Assembly (NCBI GenBank): GCA_017412445.1
Contig: JAFPYA010000266.1
Span: 1-7,803, forward strand
Length of the DNA stretch: 7,803 bases
Direction of reading: 5' to 3'
Origin: Clostridia bacterium
GTDB taxonomy: Bacteria > Bacillota > Clostridia > Christensenellales > Aristaeellaceae
The position numbers were made by a program, and so were the translations under genes. This document shows positions 1 through 5,815 of the stretch, piece after piece. The number at the start of each line of letters is the position of its first letter. The first letter of the stretch is position 1. The notes below the pieces were generated by a model. It made no database searches, had not been told where the DNA came from, and saw nothing but the letters and a program-made list of their open reading frames with translations.

Positions 1-118
1 AATGAGAAGAACATGGCATCATATCCAAAGCAATGAGAGCTGTTCGCGCCAAAGGGAGAGATTAAGCCTCGCGAGGCGGCATAGCCGGGCAGGATTTTTT
101 TATGTTAAATACTTATGC
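1..118. other. Left-edge sequence without an identifiable gene
   Basis: Nothing here can be named. On the plus strand one frame is open from the edge for 11 codons and ends in TGA at 34-36, so the tail of an upstream plus-strand gene is possible. Another frame ends in TAA at 63-65 but also has a stop at 3-5. A 12-bp perfect palindrome, GCCTCGCGAGGC, lies at 66-77 and a run of seven T at 95-101. This could be a weak plus-strand terminator, but the palindrome has almost no loop and sits 17 bases before the T run. I could not match the segment to a known structural RNA. Confidence 0.3.
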
Positions 119-161
119 AAAAAACGCCCCTTGCTGCCGGTGCGATACGGCGGCTAGGGGC
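119..161 (-). terminator. Rho-independent terminator of the pepV-cmk-plsC operon
   Basis: On the minus strand, arms at 148-161 and 126-139 pair over 14 positions with two mismatches, closing an 8-nt loop at 140-147. The stem is GC-rich (GCCCC at its base, CCGCCG near the loop). It is followed directly by CG and six T (124-119). It lies about 95 nt past the plsC stop codon, and no gene is visible in between. It is therefore the natural end of the minus-strand operon. Confidence 0.8.
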
Positions 162-256
162 ATCTGCGTTATTTGTATGATGTCGTGCGTGCGTGAACCA
201 TTTTTTAATGCAGCTCATTACGGTGATGGCATGCAGATTTGCTTTGTATTATGCCT

Positions 257-817
257 CTAAAGGGCTTCCAAGGCCTCGGTAAGGCGCTTTGTTACGTCGT
301 TCAGGGCTTCGCTGCCGCTGAGGGCGCTCGGGGCTATGGGCGCGCCAATGTTCACTTCGACCTTTGCGAAGGGGCGGTAGCTTGTGTGTATGCGCGCGGG
401 GATAAGCGGCACGTTTGCCCTCAGGGCGATAAACGCCGTGCCGGTCTTTATCTCGTGCAGCCTGCCGTCGTGAAAGCGGTGTCCCTCGGGGAAAATCACG
501 AGAGGGTGACCGGCCTTCAGGTGCTTTAAGCACTCGCGCATGCTGTTCATGTCGCCGCTCTCCCTTTCGACGGGTATCGCGTTCACGCCGCGCATTATCC
601 AGCCGGTGAGCCAGAAATCGAACAGCTCCTTTTTTGCCATGGCCGTGGTATCCCAGCTCATGAAGGAGGCAAGTATGATCGGGTCGCGCGCGCTCTGATG
701 GTTGACCGCCATGAGGAAAGGCGCGTCAGTGGGCAGGTTCTCCTTACCCGACACGGTGACCGGATGGAAGAGCTTGCAGTACAGCCACGAGAAGCGCCTG
801 AAAAACTGATTGACCAC
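257..817 (-). CDS. plsC: 1-acyl-sn-glycerol-3-phosphate acyltransferase (PlsC)
   Basis: This enzyme transfers a fatty acyl group to lysophosphatidic acid to make phosphatidic acid, the central phospholipid precursor, at the inner face of the membrane. The 186-residue protein carries the acyltransferase signature blocks in order: NHQSARDP with catalytic His40 and Asp45 (HX4D), the GVNAIPVER block at 77-85, and FPEGHR at 109-114 (usual form FPEGTR). It is at the short end for the family and lacks a clear N-terminal membrane helix, so it is probably peripheral. The start is GTG at 817. An AAGGCGGGTGA Shine-Dalgarno-like stretch at 834-824 precedes it by 6 nt and overlaps the cmk stop codon, which suggests translational coupling. 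It is the last gene of the operon. The family call is firm; acyl-chain and acyl-donor preference cannot be read from the sequence. Confidence 0.93.
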   Translation of the reverse strand: MVNQFFRRFSWLYCKLFHPVTVSGKENLPTDAPFLMAVNHQSARDPIILASFMSWDTTAMAKKELFDFWLTGWIMRGVNAIPVERESGDMNSMRECLKHLKAGHPLVIFPEGHRFHDGRLHEIKTGTAFIALRANVPLIPARIHTSYRPFAKVEVNIGAPIAPSALSGSEALNDVTKRLTEALEAL

Positions 818-832
818 CGCCCGTCACCCGCC

Positions 833-1498
833 TTACTGCACGCGCTCGAGGTACAGGCGCATCACTTCGCCCACGACCTGCTCGAGGCTCAGATGGGTGG
901 TGTCTATCTCCACGGCATCCTCCGCCTTTCTGAGCGGGGAGATGGCGCGGTGAGTGTCGTTGTAATCCCTTAGGTTTATATCCTTCAGCACCGCCTCAAA
1001 GCCCATGGACTTGTCCTCCATTTCGTTGAAGCGGCGGCGGGCGCGCTCCTCGGGTGTAGCGTTAAGGTAGACCTTGAGCGCCGCGTCGGTGATTACGCAG
1101 GTGCCTATGTCGCGGCCGTCGCACACGAGGAACATTTCGTTTGCCAGCTCCTTCTGGCGCCTGACCAGCTTCTGCCTGACCGCCGCGCCCTTGCTGACGG
1201 CGCTGGCCGCCATGGAGACCTCGGGCGTCCTGAGCCTGTCGGTCACGTCCTCGCCGTTTAAGAAGGTGAGCTGGTTGCCGTCGGCATCGTATTTCACGTC
1301 GACGTTCGCGTTTTCGCTCAGCGCGTCCATCTGCGCCGTGTCCTCGAGGTTTGCGCCCTGCTCGAGCATGTAAAGCCCCATGGCTCTGTACATCGCGCCG
1401 GTGTCGAGATAATGGCCGCCGAGCCTGCGCGCCGCTTCCACGGCCACGCTGCTCTTGCCCGCGCCGCTGGGTCCGTCTATGGCGATCGATTTATTCAT
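833..1498 (-). CDS. cmk: Cytidylate kinase (CMP/dCMP kinase)
   Basis: Phosphorylates CMP and dCMP with ATP to the diphosphates, a cytosolic step of pyrimidine nucleotide recycling. The 221-residue protein has the usual length. Visible motifs are the P-loop GPSGAGKS at 9-16, the nucleotide-binding LDTGAMYR at 31-38, GRDIGT at 128-133, the Arg-rich LID segment ATPEERARRR at about 147-156, and the C-terminal RD..DT.R..SPL..AEDA block at 177-195. The ATG start at 1498 is preceded by TAAGGAG (1511-1505) with a 6-nt spacer. It lies 21 nt after pepV and 15 nt before plsC on the same strand. A cmk-plsC pair is common in Clostridia, and nothing in the gene looks damaged. Confidence 0.97.
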   Translation of the reverse strand: MNKSIAIDGPSGAGKSSVAVEAARRLGGHYLDTGAMYRAMGLYMLEQGANLEDTAQMDALSENANVDVKYDADGNQLTFLNGEDVTDRLRTPEVSMAASAVSKGAAVRQKLVRRQKELANEMFLVCDGRDIGTCVITDAALKVYLNATPEERARRRFNEMEDKSMGFEAVLKDINLRDYNDTHRAISPLRKAEDAVEIDTTHLSLEQVVGEVMRLYLERVQ

Positions 1499-1519
1499 AT
1501 TACGCTCCTTACCCGCCCG

Positions 1520-2926
1520 TCATTCTTCCGCGCCCGCCAGCTTTGCGATGGCGAGGGCGTAGATTTTGGCGGCCTTCATCATTTTTTCTATGTCCATGTA
1601 TTCGTCGGGCATGTGGCACATGTCCGTGTCGCCGGGGAAGTTGGGGCCGAAGGCCACGGTGTTGGGCATCATGCGGGAGTAGGTGCCGCCGCCTATCGCA
1701 AAGGCGTAGCCCTGCTGCCCAGTGACCTCGGTGTAGGCATCAATCAGCCCCTTGACCACGGGATGGTCGGCGCTGACCACGTAGGGCTCGCTCGCGCTCA
1801 TCAGGCTTACGCCTACTCCCGAGCCTTTAAGCGCCATTACCGCGCTGCCGCAAAGCGCGCTGCAGTCTGCGCTTATAGGGGCGCGTATGTCGAGCACTAT
1901 GCTGATAAAGCTTTCGTCGCCGCGAAGTATGCCAATGTTGCAGGTGAGTACGCCGCTCTGCTCGTCCTTGCAGGCGATGCCGAGCTTTGCGCCGTCGTAT
2001 TCGATGCCTATCTTTTCGGCCACGGCTTTTATCATTTTGCCCATCTGACCGCCGATTTCGAGCCTGTCGAGTGCTATAAGCAGCATGCCCGCCGCGTTTT
2101 TGCCCAGCTGAGGCATGGAGGCGTGGCTGCCAAGGCCCGTTGCGATCAGTTTTATACTTTCGCCCGTGTCCTCTGTTTTCAGGTCAAAGCCGGTCTCAGT
2201 GGCGATGGCGCTGAGCTTCTTTTCGAACGCCGATCTGTCCTTTACCTTAAGCAGGGCGTAAGCCGTGCCGGGCACGACGTTTGCGCGCTCGCCCGCGTTG
2301 AGCTCTTGAACGGCTATGTCGCCGGGTTCATCGCCTGCGCGGCCTTCGAGCCTAATGTAAAGATGACCCTTTTCTATGTTGATTACGGGGAACTCCGCGT
2401 CGGGACTGAAGCCGTAATCCGGCATTTTGATTTTGGAGGCGTAGTGCACCATGTCGGTCATGCCGGTCTCCTCGTCGCAGCCGAGTATCAGGCGCACGCC
2501 GTCCTTAAGGGGTATGCCCGCCTCCCTGACCGCCTTCATGGCGTAAAGCGAGAGCACGCCGCAGCCCTTGTCGTCCGCAGTGCCGCGGCCGAAGATTTTG
2601 CCGTCCTCGACCTCTCCGCCCCAGGGGTCCTTCGTCCAGCCCTCTCCCACCGGCACCACGTCCAGATGGCAGAGTATACCCATAGTTCTTTCGCCCCCGC
2701 CCATCTGGGCGTGCATGGCGTAGCCGTCGCAGTCGTATGTCTCAAAGCCCATGGCATTTGCGTCCGCAAGCGCGGTGTCCAGCATGCGCCTGACCTCGTC
2801 GCCGAAGGGCGCGTTTTCCGCCGTGCGTGCGGTGCCCAGCGACGGCACGTTAATCCAGCGTCTGAGCGTGTTTATAATGTCGTCCCTGTAGGACTCGACT
2901 ATGTCAAACAGTTTTTTCTCGTCCAT
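1520..2926 (-). CDS. pepV: PepV-type dipeptidase (M20 family metallopeptidase)
   Basis: A dinuclear zinc aminopeptidase of the M20 (PepV/Sapep) type, expected to hydrolyse dipeptides in the cytosol after peptide uptake. Numbered from the preferred start it has 468 residues. It has HLDVVPVG (His87, Asp89), GRGTADDKG (Asp119), the DEE triplet at 151-153, SPDAEFPV (Asp176), GSHASMP (His268 in the lid domain) and CHMPDEY (His438). These fit, within one residue, the metal, base and lid positions I recall for Lactobacillus PepV (87, 119, 153/154, 177, 269, 439). The AIGGGTYSR block also fits this subgroup. I chose ATG 2926 over the in-frame ATG at 2950: 2926 has GGAGG at 2939-2935 with an 8-nt spacer, while 2950 has no ribosome site and would lie about 9 nt from the predicted transcript start. 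First gene of the operon; exact peptide specificity is not readable. Confidence 0.93.
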   Translation of the reverse strand: MDEKKLFDIVESYRDDIINTLRRWINVPSLGTARTAENAPFGDEVRRMLDTALADANAMGFETYDCDGYAMHAQMGGGERTMGILCHLDVVPVGEGWTKDPWGGEVEDGKIFGRGTADDKGCGVLSLYAMKAVREAGIPLKDGVRLILGCDEETGMTDMVHYASKIKMPDYGFSPDAEFPVINIEKGHLYIRLEGRAGDEPGDIAVQELNAGERANVVPGTAYALLKVKDRSAFEKKLSAIATETGFDLKTEDTGESIKLIATGLGSHASMPQLGKNAAGMLLIALDRLEIGGQMGKMIKAVAEKIGIEYDGAKLGIACKDEQSGVLTCNIGILRGDESFISIVLDIRAPISADCSALCGSAVMALKGSGVGVSLMSASEPYVVSADHPVVKGLIDAYTEVTGQQGYAFAIGGGTYSRMMPNTVAFGPNFPGDTDMCHMPDEYMDIEKMMKAAKIYALAIAKLAGAEE

Positions 2927-2934
2927 AAAAGCCG

Positions 2935-2939
2935 CCTCC
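2935..2939 (-). promoter_or_regulatory. Ribosome binding site that fixes the pepV start
   Basis: GGAGG on the minus strand, 8 nt before ATG 2926. It lies inside the extended reading frame that would begin at ATG 2950, and so argues that the first eight codons of that longer frame are not translated. Confidence 0.75.
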
Positions 2940-2965
2940 GATTCCTTCATTCGCCTGTTGCTAAT

Positions 2966-2994
2966 ATTATAACCGATAACGGCGGTTTTATCAA
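2966..2994 (-). promoter_or_regulatory. Sigma-A-like promoter of the pepV-cmk-plsC operon
   Basis: On the minus strand the -35 box TTGATA (2994-2989) and a perfect -10 box TATAAT (2971-2966) are separated by exactly 17 bp. Transcription should start near 2959, giving a leader of about 33 nt to ATG 2926. The promoter sits just downstream of the terminator of the preceding minus-strand gene, so the operon is insulated from it. No operator-like dyad is obvious next to it, as expected for constitutive housekeeping expression. Confidence 0.8.
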
Positions 2995-3022
2995 GTTAAC
3001 ATAAGCCGAAATGCAGAGGTTG

Positions 3023-3058
3023 AAAAAACAAATATGCCACCGCAATTTGTGCGGCGGC
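3023..3058 (-). terminator. Rho-independent terminator of the beta-propeller gene
   Basis: On the minus strand GCCGCCGC (3058-3051) and GCGGTGGC (3043-3036) form an 8-bp stem with one G-U pair and a 7-nt loop. An AT-rich stretch follows that ends in six T (3028-3023). It begins about 20 nt past the stop codon at 3079 and separates this gene from the pepV promoter. Confidence 0.8.
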
Positions 3059-3078
3059 AGGGCTTCAATTATATGTCG

Positions 3079-4137
3079 TTAATCGAATTTAATCTGCTTC
3101 AGGTCTATCACGCACACCTGCGCGATGCCGTTTTCGTCGGGATTGGAGAACAGTATCTTGTCGCCCGCGCGGTTGAAGGAGGGGTGCATGTGATCGGAGC
3201 CGGTCTTGCAGGTGCCGGTGGTGGCGATGAGCTGCTTTTTGCCGCTTGCGCGGTCAAAGAGCATTACGCCCTCCTGTATCTTCGTGCCGAGGTAACCTAT
3301 CCTGTCTGCGCACAGCAGCTTTCTGTCGCGGCTGATGCAGGGGTGCAGAAGCTGGGTGTCGCACGCCTCCACGTCGAAGTGGCGGCCGTCCTTGTCGGCA
3401 ATGATGATGCTGCCCGTGTGCGTTTCGCCCTTGTCGCCGTCCACCCAGCCCGGAGGATCGAGCTTCATTATGGCCATCTCCCTGCCGTCGGCGCTCCACA
3501 CCTCGTGGGTGATCCACTCGTGGGGATGCTCCACGTAGTAGGGGCGGGCGTAGCGCTCATCTATATCGAACATCCATGTGCGTTGGAACGCGTCGCCCAT
3601 GGTCTCGTGGATGAAGAACAGCAGATTTTCGTCGGTGGGGCAAATCTGCGCGTGGCCCAGCCAGTTGTCGGTCTCGTACACCACCTGAGCCTGCTTGCCG
3701 GGGTCGAGTATCACCAGGCCGTAATACTTGTTGGCGAGGTGATAGCTGCACGCGATGCGGCCGGTGTTTGCGCTGGTCAGGTGTCCCGTGACGTTGCCGT
3801 GCGCAGGCAGATCGCCAACCTTGGTCATGTTCATGGTTTCGAGGTCGACCATGTAGACCTCAGTCTCGTTTTTGCACACGTAGCCCACGTTTTTCTCCCT
3901 GTCGGTGGCAAAGCCGCGGCAGGTGTCGTCGGTCACGCGCTCGATTTTGCCGGTCTCGACCTCCGCCCTGTAGCAGCCGCCGTCGCTTTTGCCCTCGAGC
4001 TGCTGCTTCATAAAGAAGAAATATTTGTCGTCGGCGGAGAAGTTTTCACAGGTGAAGTAGAGCTTGGCGTTCCTCTCGGGGCCGAAGGTGTACTGCTTTA
4101 TCTCGTAGCCGGTCACAGGGTCTCTGTATGTCTTCAT
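3079..4137 (-). CDS. Oligogalacturonate lyase-like beta-propeller protein (PL22 type)
   Basis: A 352-residue cytosolic-looking protein with no signal peptide. Repeated propeller-blade segments such as WSADGREMAIM, FNRAGDKILFS and CPTDENLLFFIHE give the layout of oligogalacturonate lyases, which cleave unsaturated pectin oligomers by Mn-dependent beta-elimination. The family hallmarks are GHAQ..PTD (161-169), an arginine in QRTWMFD (Arg186), THEVW (His211), LLHP (His265) and DHMHPSF (His316, His318). From memory, the Yersinia enzyme uses three His and one Gln as metal ligands. The three His have counterparts here, but the Gln position appears to be Gly313. ATG 4137 is chosen because GGGAGG (4148-4143) lies 5 nt upstream; the frame stays open to 4266 but runs through the promoter. 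It stands alone between its own promoter and terminator, divergent from a sugar importer. A non-catalytic or differently specific relative is possible. Confidence 0.75.
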   Translation of the reverse strand: MKTYRDPVTGYEIKQYTFGPERNAKLYFTCENFSADDKYFFFMKQQLEGKSDGGCYRAEVETGKIERVTDDTCRGFATDREKNVGYVCKNETEVYMVDLETMNMTKVGDLPAHGNVTGHLTSANTGRIACSYHLANKYYGLVILDPGKQAQVVYETDNWLGHAQICPTDENLLFFIHETMGDAFQRTWMFDIDERYARPYYVEHPHEWITHEVWSADGREMAIMKLDPPGWVDGDKGETHTGSIIIADKDGRHFDVEACDTQLLHPCISRDRKLLCADRIGYLGTKIQEGVMLFDRASGKKQLIATTGTCKTGSDHMHPSFNRAGDKILFSNPDENGIAQVCVIDLKQIKFD

Positions 4138-4167
4138 GTCAGCCTCCCAATTTTTTAATACGAGAAG

Positions 4168-4196
4168 ATTATACAGCAAACATACGCGTTTGGAAA
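4168..4196 (-). promoter_or_regulatory. Promoter of the beta-propeller (PL22-like) gene
   Basis: On the minus strand a perfect TATAAT (4173-4168) lies 17 bp from a weaker -35 box TTTCCA (4196-4191, 4 of 6 consensus bases). Transcription should begin near 4161, 24 nt before the ATG. An inverted repeat, CAAAC-6-GTTTG at 4177-4192, fills the spacer and touches the -35 box. It is well placed for a repressor, and the poor -35 box fits a regulated promoter. Confidence 0.65.
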
Positions 4197-4215
4197 GGCG
4201 ACGAATATTATATTT

Positions 4216-4301
4216 TTTGCACAAAAGCGCTTTTTTGCTCACGAATGTTTTTTCAATAAATTCCACATCCGAGTTTAATTTGCGTCTTTATTTTGTGCAA
4301 A
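4216..4301. promoter_or_regulatory. Candidate operator cluster between divergent promoters
   Basis: Two inverted copies of an 11-mer are present: TTTGCACAAAA at 4216-4226 and TTTTGTGCAAA at 4291-4301. Each contains a TTTG-nn-CAAA dyad, and the dyad centres are 76 bp apart. The right copy lies about 20 bp upstream of the importer -35 box. Overlapping the left copy is the 12-bp perfect palindrome AAAAGCGCTTTT (4223-4234). Its AAnCG centre resembles LacI-family or CcpA (cre) sites, but the outer TG/CA positions of cre are missing. A further loose dyad, ATTTGC-13-GCAAAT, spans 4278-4302. The repetition and placement suggest regulator binding. The protein involved is not encoded in the window and the identity is inference. 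Confidence 0.5.
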
Positions 4302-4321
4302 TACATTAAATTGTCAACCTA

Positions 4322-4351
4322 TTGGCAAAGCGTCCCCCGATATGGTATTAT
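4322..4351 (+). promoter_or_regulatory. Promoter of the sugar importer operon
   Basis: The -35 box TTGGCA (4322-4327, 5 of 6 consensus bases) and -10 box TATTAT (4346-4351, 5 of 6) are separated by 18 bp. Transcription should start near 4358, giving a leader of roughly 43 nt to the ATG at 4401. The leader ends in an excellent AAGGAGG (4388-4394) with a 6-nt spacer, so translation of the first gene should be strong. Confidence 0.7.
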
Positions 4352-4374
4352 ATTGCCATCCTAAAAGGGGGACG
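4331..4374 (+). repeat. Nested inverted repeats around the importer -10 box
   Basis: CGTCCCCC (4331-4338) and GGGGGACG (4367-4374) form a perfect 8-bp inverted repeat with a 28-bp centre holding the -10 box and the predicted start point. Inside it, ATGGTA (4342-4347) and TGCCAT (4354-4359) are a near-perfect dyad. In the transcript the right arm could instead form a short GGGG/CCCC hairpin with 4377-4380, just before the ribosome site. An operator covering the promoter core is the simplest reading; a small leader structure is the alternative. Confidence 0.45.
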
Positions 4375-4400
4375 AACCCCAAATATTAAGGAGGACGACT

Positions 4401-5669
4401 ATGAAACTCAAGGCAAAACTTGCTCTTCTGCTGACCCTGGTTATGCTGTGCAGCTTCTGCGCGGTACAGGCCTCCGCTGAAGAAGTGACCCTGCGCGTCG
4501 CGCTGTGGGACTACTCCAACACCGAATACTACAAGACCATGATCAGCGGCTTTGAAGCCGCCAACCCCGGCATCAAGGTCGAGGTCGTCGAATTCTCCGC
4601 CGCCGAATATTCAGACACCATCGTTGTAAAGATGACCGCTCAGGAAGACTACGACGTGATCTTCATGAAGGGTCTTCCCGAGATGGCCGCCCTCATCAAT
4701 CAGGGTGCCCTGATGCCCCTGGACGAGCTGGCCGAAGGCTATGACTTCGCTCCCTACGGCGGCACCGAGCAGTCCCTGGTCGTGGACGGCGTGCTCTACG
4801 GTATGCCCTTCCGCAAGGACAACAACCTTATCTTCTACAACAAGGACCTCTTTGACGCAGCCGGCGTTGAGTATCCTCATGACGGCATGACCTTCGAAGA
4901 GTACCTCGATCTCGCCCGCGAGATGACCAGCGGCGAAGGCGCCGACAAGGTTTACGGCACTCACGTACACACCTGGGCCTCCAACGTCTACATGTATTCC
5001 CGCTTCATCGACGAGTACGTGTACAACGACGCCTCCACCTGGGATGCCCTGATCCCCTACTACGAGGGCATACTGGCTCTGCAGAACGAGGGCGTTGTGC
5101 AGGACTACGGCTCCCTCAAGAGCGGCAACATCCACTACTCCGGCGTGTTCTACAAGCAGGAAGCGGCCATGATGCAGATCGGCACCTGGTACATCAACAT
5201 GCTGCTTGAAAACATTCCCAGCGAGGACTACGCTTCCTTCAACTGGGGCGTATGCTCCATCCCCAATGACCAGGGCATTACCACCGAGAACGTAGTAGGC
5301 GGCCTGACCCCCGTCGCCATCGGCGCTTACGCCAAGCATCCCGAGGAAGCCTGGTCGTTCCTGGCCTACATCACCGGCTCCGAAGGCGCCCAGATCCTTG
5401 CCAAGACCGGCATCGTGCCCGCCTGGGCCGGCCAGGAAGTGCTCGACATCTTCGACGGCTTCCACAACGATCATCCCAACGCTCCCGAAGGCCTGAGCAA
5501 GTACCTCACCGGCAACTTCGTAATTGAGCAGCCCATGGATGCAAACGGCAAGGCCATCGCCGCTGTGGGCGACGAGATGCACTCCGCCATCATGACCGGC
5601 AGCATGAGCGTCGAGGACGCCATCGCCGAGTATAAGGCCAAGGCTATACAGGAAGGCGCCGCGGAATAA
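4401..5669 (+). CDS. Extracellular solute-binding protein of a CUT1-type sugar ABC importer
   Basis: A 422-residue family 1 solute-binding protein that captures an oligosaccharide outside the cell and delivers it to the permeases encoded next. The N-terminus is a Sec signal peptide: KLKAK, a hydrophobic core at about 7-22, then ASA with likely signal peptidase I cleavage after Ala26. Neither Cys17 (context VML-C) nor Cys20 (CSF-C) has a proper lipobox, which is unusual for a Gram-positive binding protein. Family features are the FEAANPGIKVEVVEF segment near residue 50, YDVIFMKGLPEMAALINQGAL near 84-104, the YGMPFRKDNNLIFYNKDLF hinge-region block near 133-151, and GLTPVAIGAYAKHPEEAWSF near 300-320. 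Codons are strongly biased to ATC, GGC, AAC, GAC and CTG, unlike the ATA-rich permeases, which suggests high expression. The divergent PL22-like gene hints at pectin-derived oligosaccharides, but the ligand is not readable. Confidence 0.92.
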   Translation: MKLKAKLALLLTLVMLCSFCAVQASAEEVTLRVALWDYSNTEYYKTMISGFEAANPGIKVEVVEFSAAEYSDTIVVKMTAQEDYDVIFMKGLPEMAALINQGALMPLDELAEGYDFAPYGGTEQSLVVDGVLYGMPFRKDNNLIFYNKDLFDAAGVEYPHDGMTFEEYLDLAREMTSGEGADKVYGTHVHTWASNVYMYSRFIDEYVYNDASTWDALIPYYEGILALQNEGVVQDYGSLKSGNIHYSGVFYKQEAAMMQIGTWYINMLLENIPSEDYASFNWGVCSIPNDQGITTENVVGGLTPVAIGAYAKHPEEAWSFLAYITGSEGAQILAKTGIVPAWAGQEVLDIFDGFHNDHPNAPEGLSKYLTGNFVIEQPMDANGKAIAAVGDEMHSAIMTGSMSVEDAIAEYKAKAIQEGAAE

Positions 5670-5671
5670 TC

Positions 5672-5782
5672 CGCAGGAGCTTCTGCGCGCCGCTTCACCG
5701 CGGCGCGCTATGCTATCGGTCAAACCGCATAGCGTAACGCCCCGTTCGGGGAAGCTTGGAGGGGTGCACCGCGCTCCTCCAA
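5672..5782 (+). promoter_or_regulatory. Tandem stem-loop cluster between binding protein and permease genes
   Basis: Four RNA hairpins can be drawn in the 146-nt gap. The first is a perfect 9-bp GCGCGCCGC/GCGGCGCGC stem (5685-5693 with 5700-5708, 6-nt loop), starting 15 nt after the stop codon. The second is CGCTATGC/GCATAGCG (5706-5713 with 5727-5734). The third is CCCCG/CGGGG (5740-5744 with 5747-5751). The fourth is TTGGAGG/CCTCCAA (5756-5762 with 5776-5782). None is followed by a T run, so full termination is unlikely. Such structures commonly protect the 3' end of the binding-protein message or attenuate read-through, so that binding protein greatly outnumbers permease. That role is inferred. 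Confidence 0.7.
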
Positions 5783-5803
5783 AGTTATTTACGAATACAC
5801 GCT

Positions 5804-5808
5804 GGGAG
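5804..5808 (+). promoter_or_regulatory. Ribosome binding site that fixes the first permease start
   Basis: GGGAG lies 7 nt before ATG 5816. The open frame extends back to a TTG at 5756, but that codon sits inside the fourth intergenic stem-loop and the added 20 residues are polar and unlike a permease N-terminus. ATG 5816 is therefore preferred. Confidence 0.75.
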
Positions 5809-5815
5809 TGAGAAT

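Noticed and set aside
66..101. Palindrome plus T run as a definite plus-strand terminator
   Set aside because: The palindrome has only a 2-nt loop if folded, and 17 bases separate it from the T run. No better stem could be drawn, so I left it as a possibility only.
2..154. A short plus-strand frame of about 50 codons at the left edge
   Set aside because: There is no visible ribosome site, the composition is Arg-rich, and it runs into the stem of the minus-strand terminator, so it is not supported as a gene.
1412..3004. A 530-codon plus-strand open frame opposite pepV and the start of cmk
   Set aside because: It is antisense to genes with intact catalytic motifs, has no ribosome site or recognisable domain, and its His/Ala/Val-rich translation is typical of a mirror frame of GC-rich coding DNA.
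3034..4158. A 374-codon plus-strand open frame opposite the PL22-like gene
   Set aside because: It runs through the minus-strand terminator and nearly the whole opposite gene, lacks a promoter or ribosome site and shows no family motif. It is a codon-bias shadow.
4221..4235. AAAAGCGCTTTT as a true CcpA cre site
   Set aside because: The centre fits, but the conserved outer TG and CA positions are absent. I kept it only as a generic LacI-like dyad.
5670..5815. Intergenic stem-loops as a riboswitch or a terminator
   Set aside because: No conserved riboswitch core was recognised and no hairpin is followed by a T run, so a processing or stability role is more likely.
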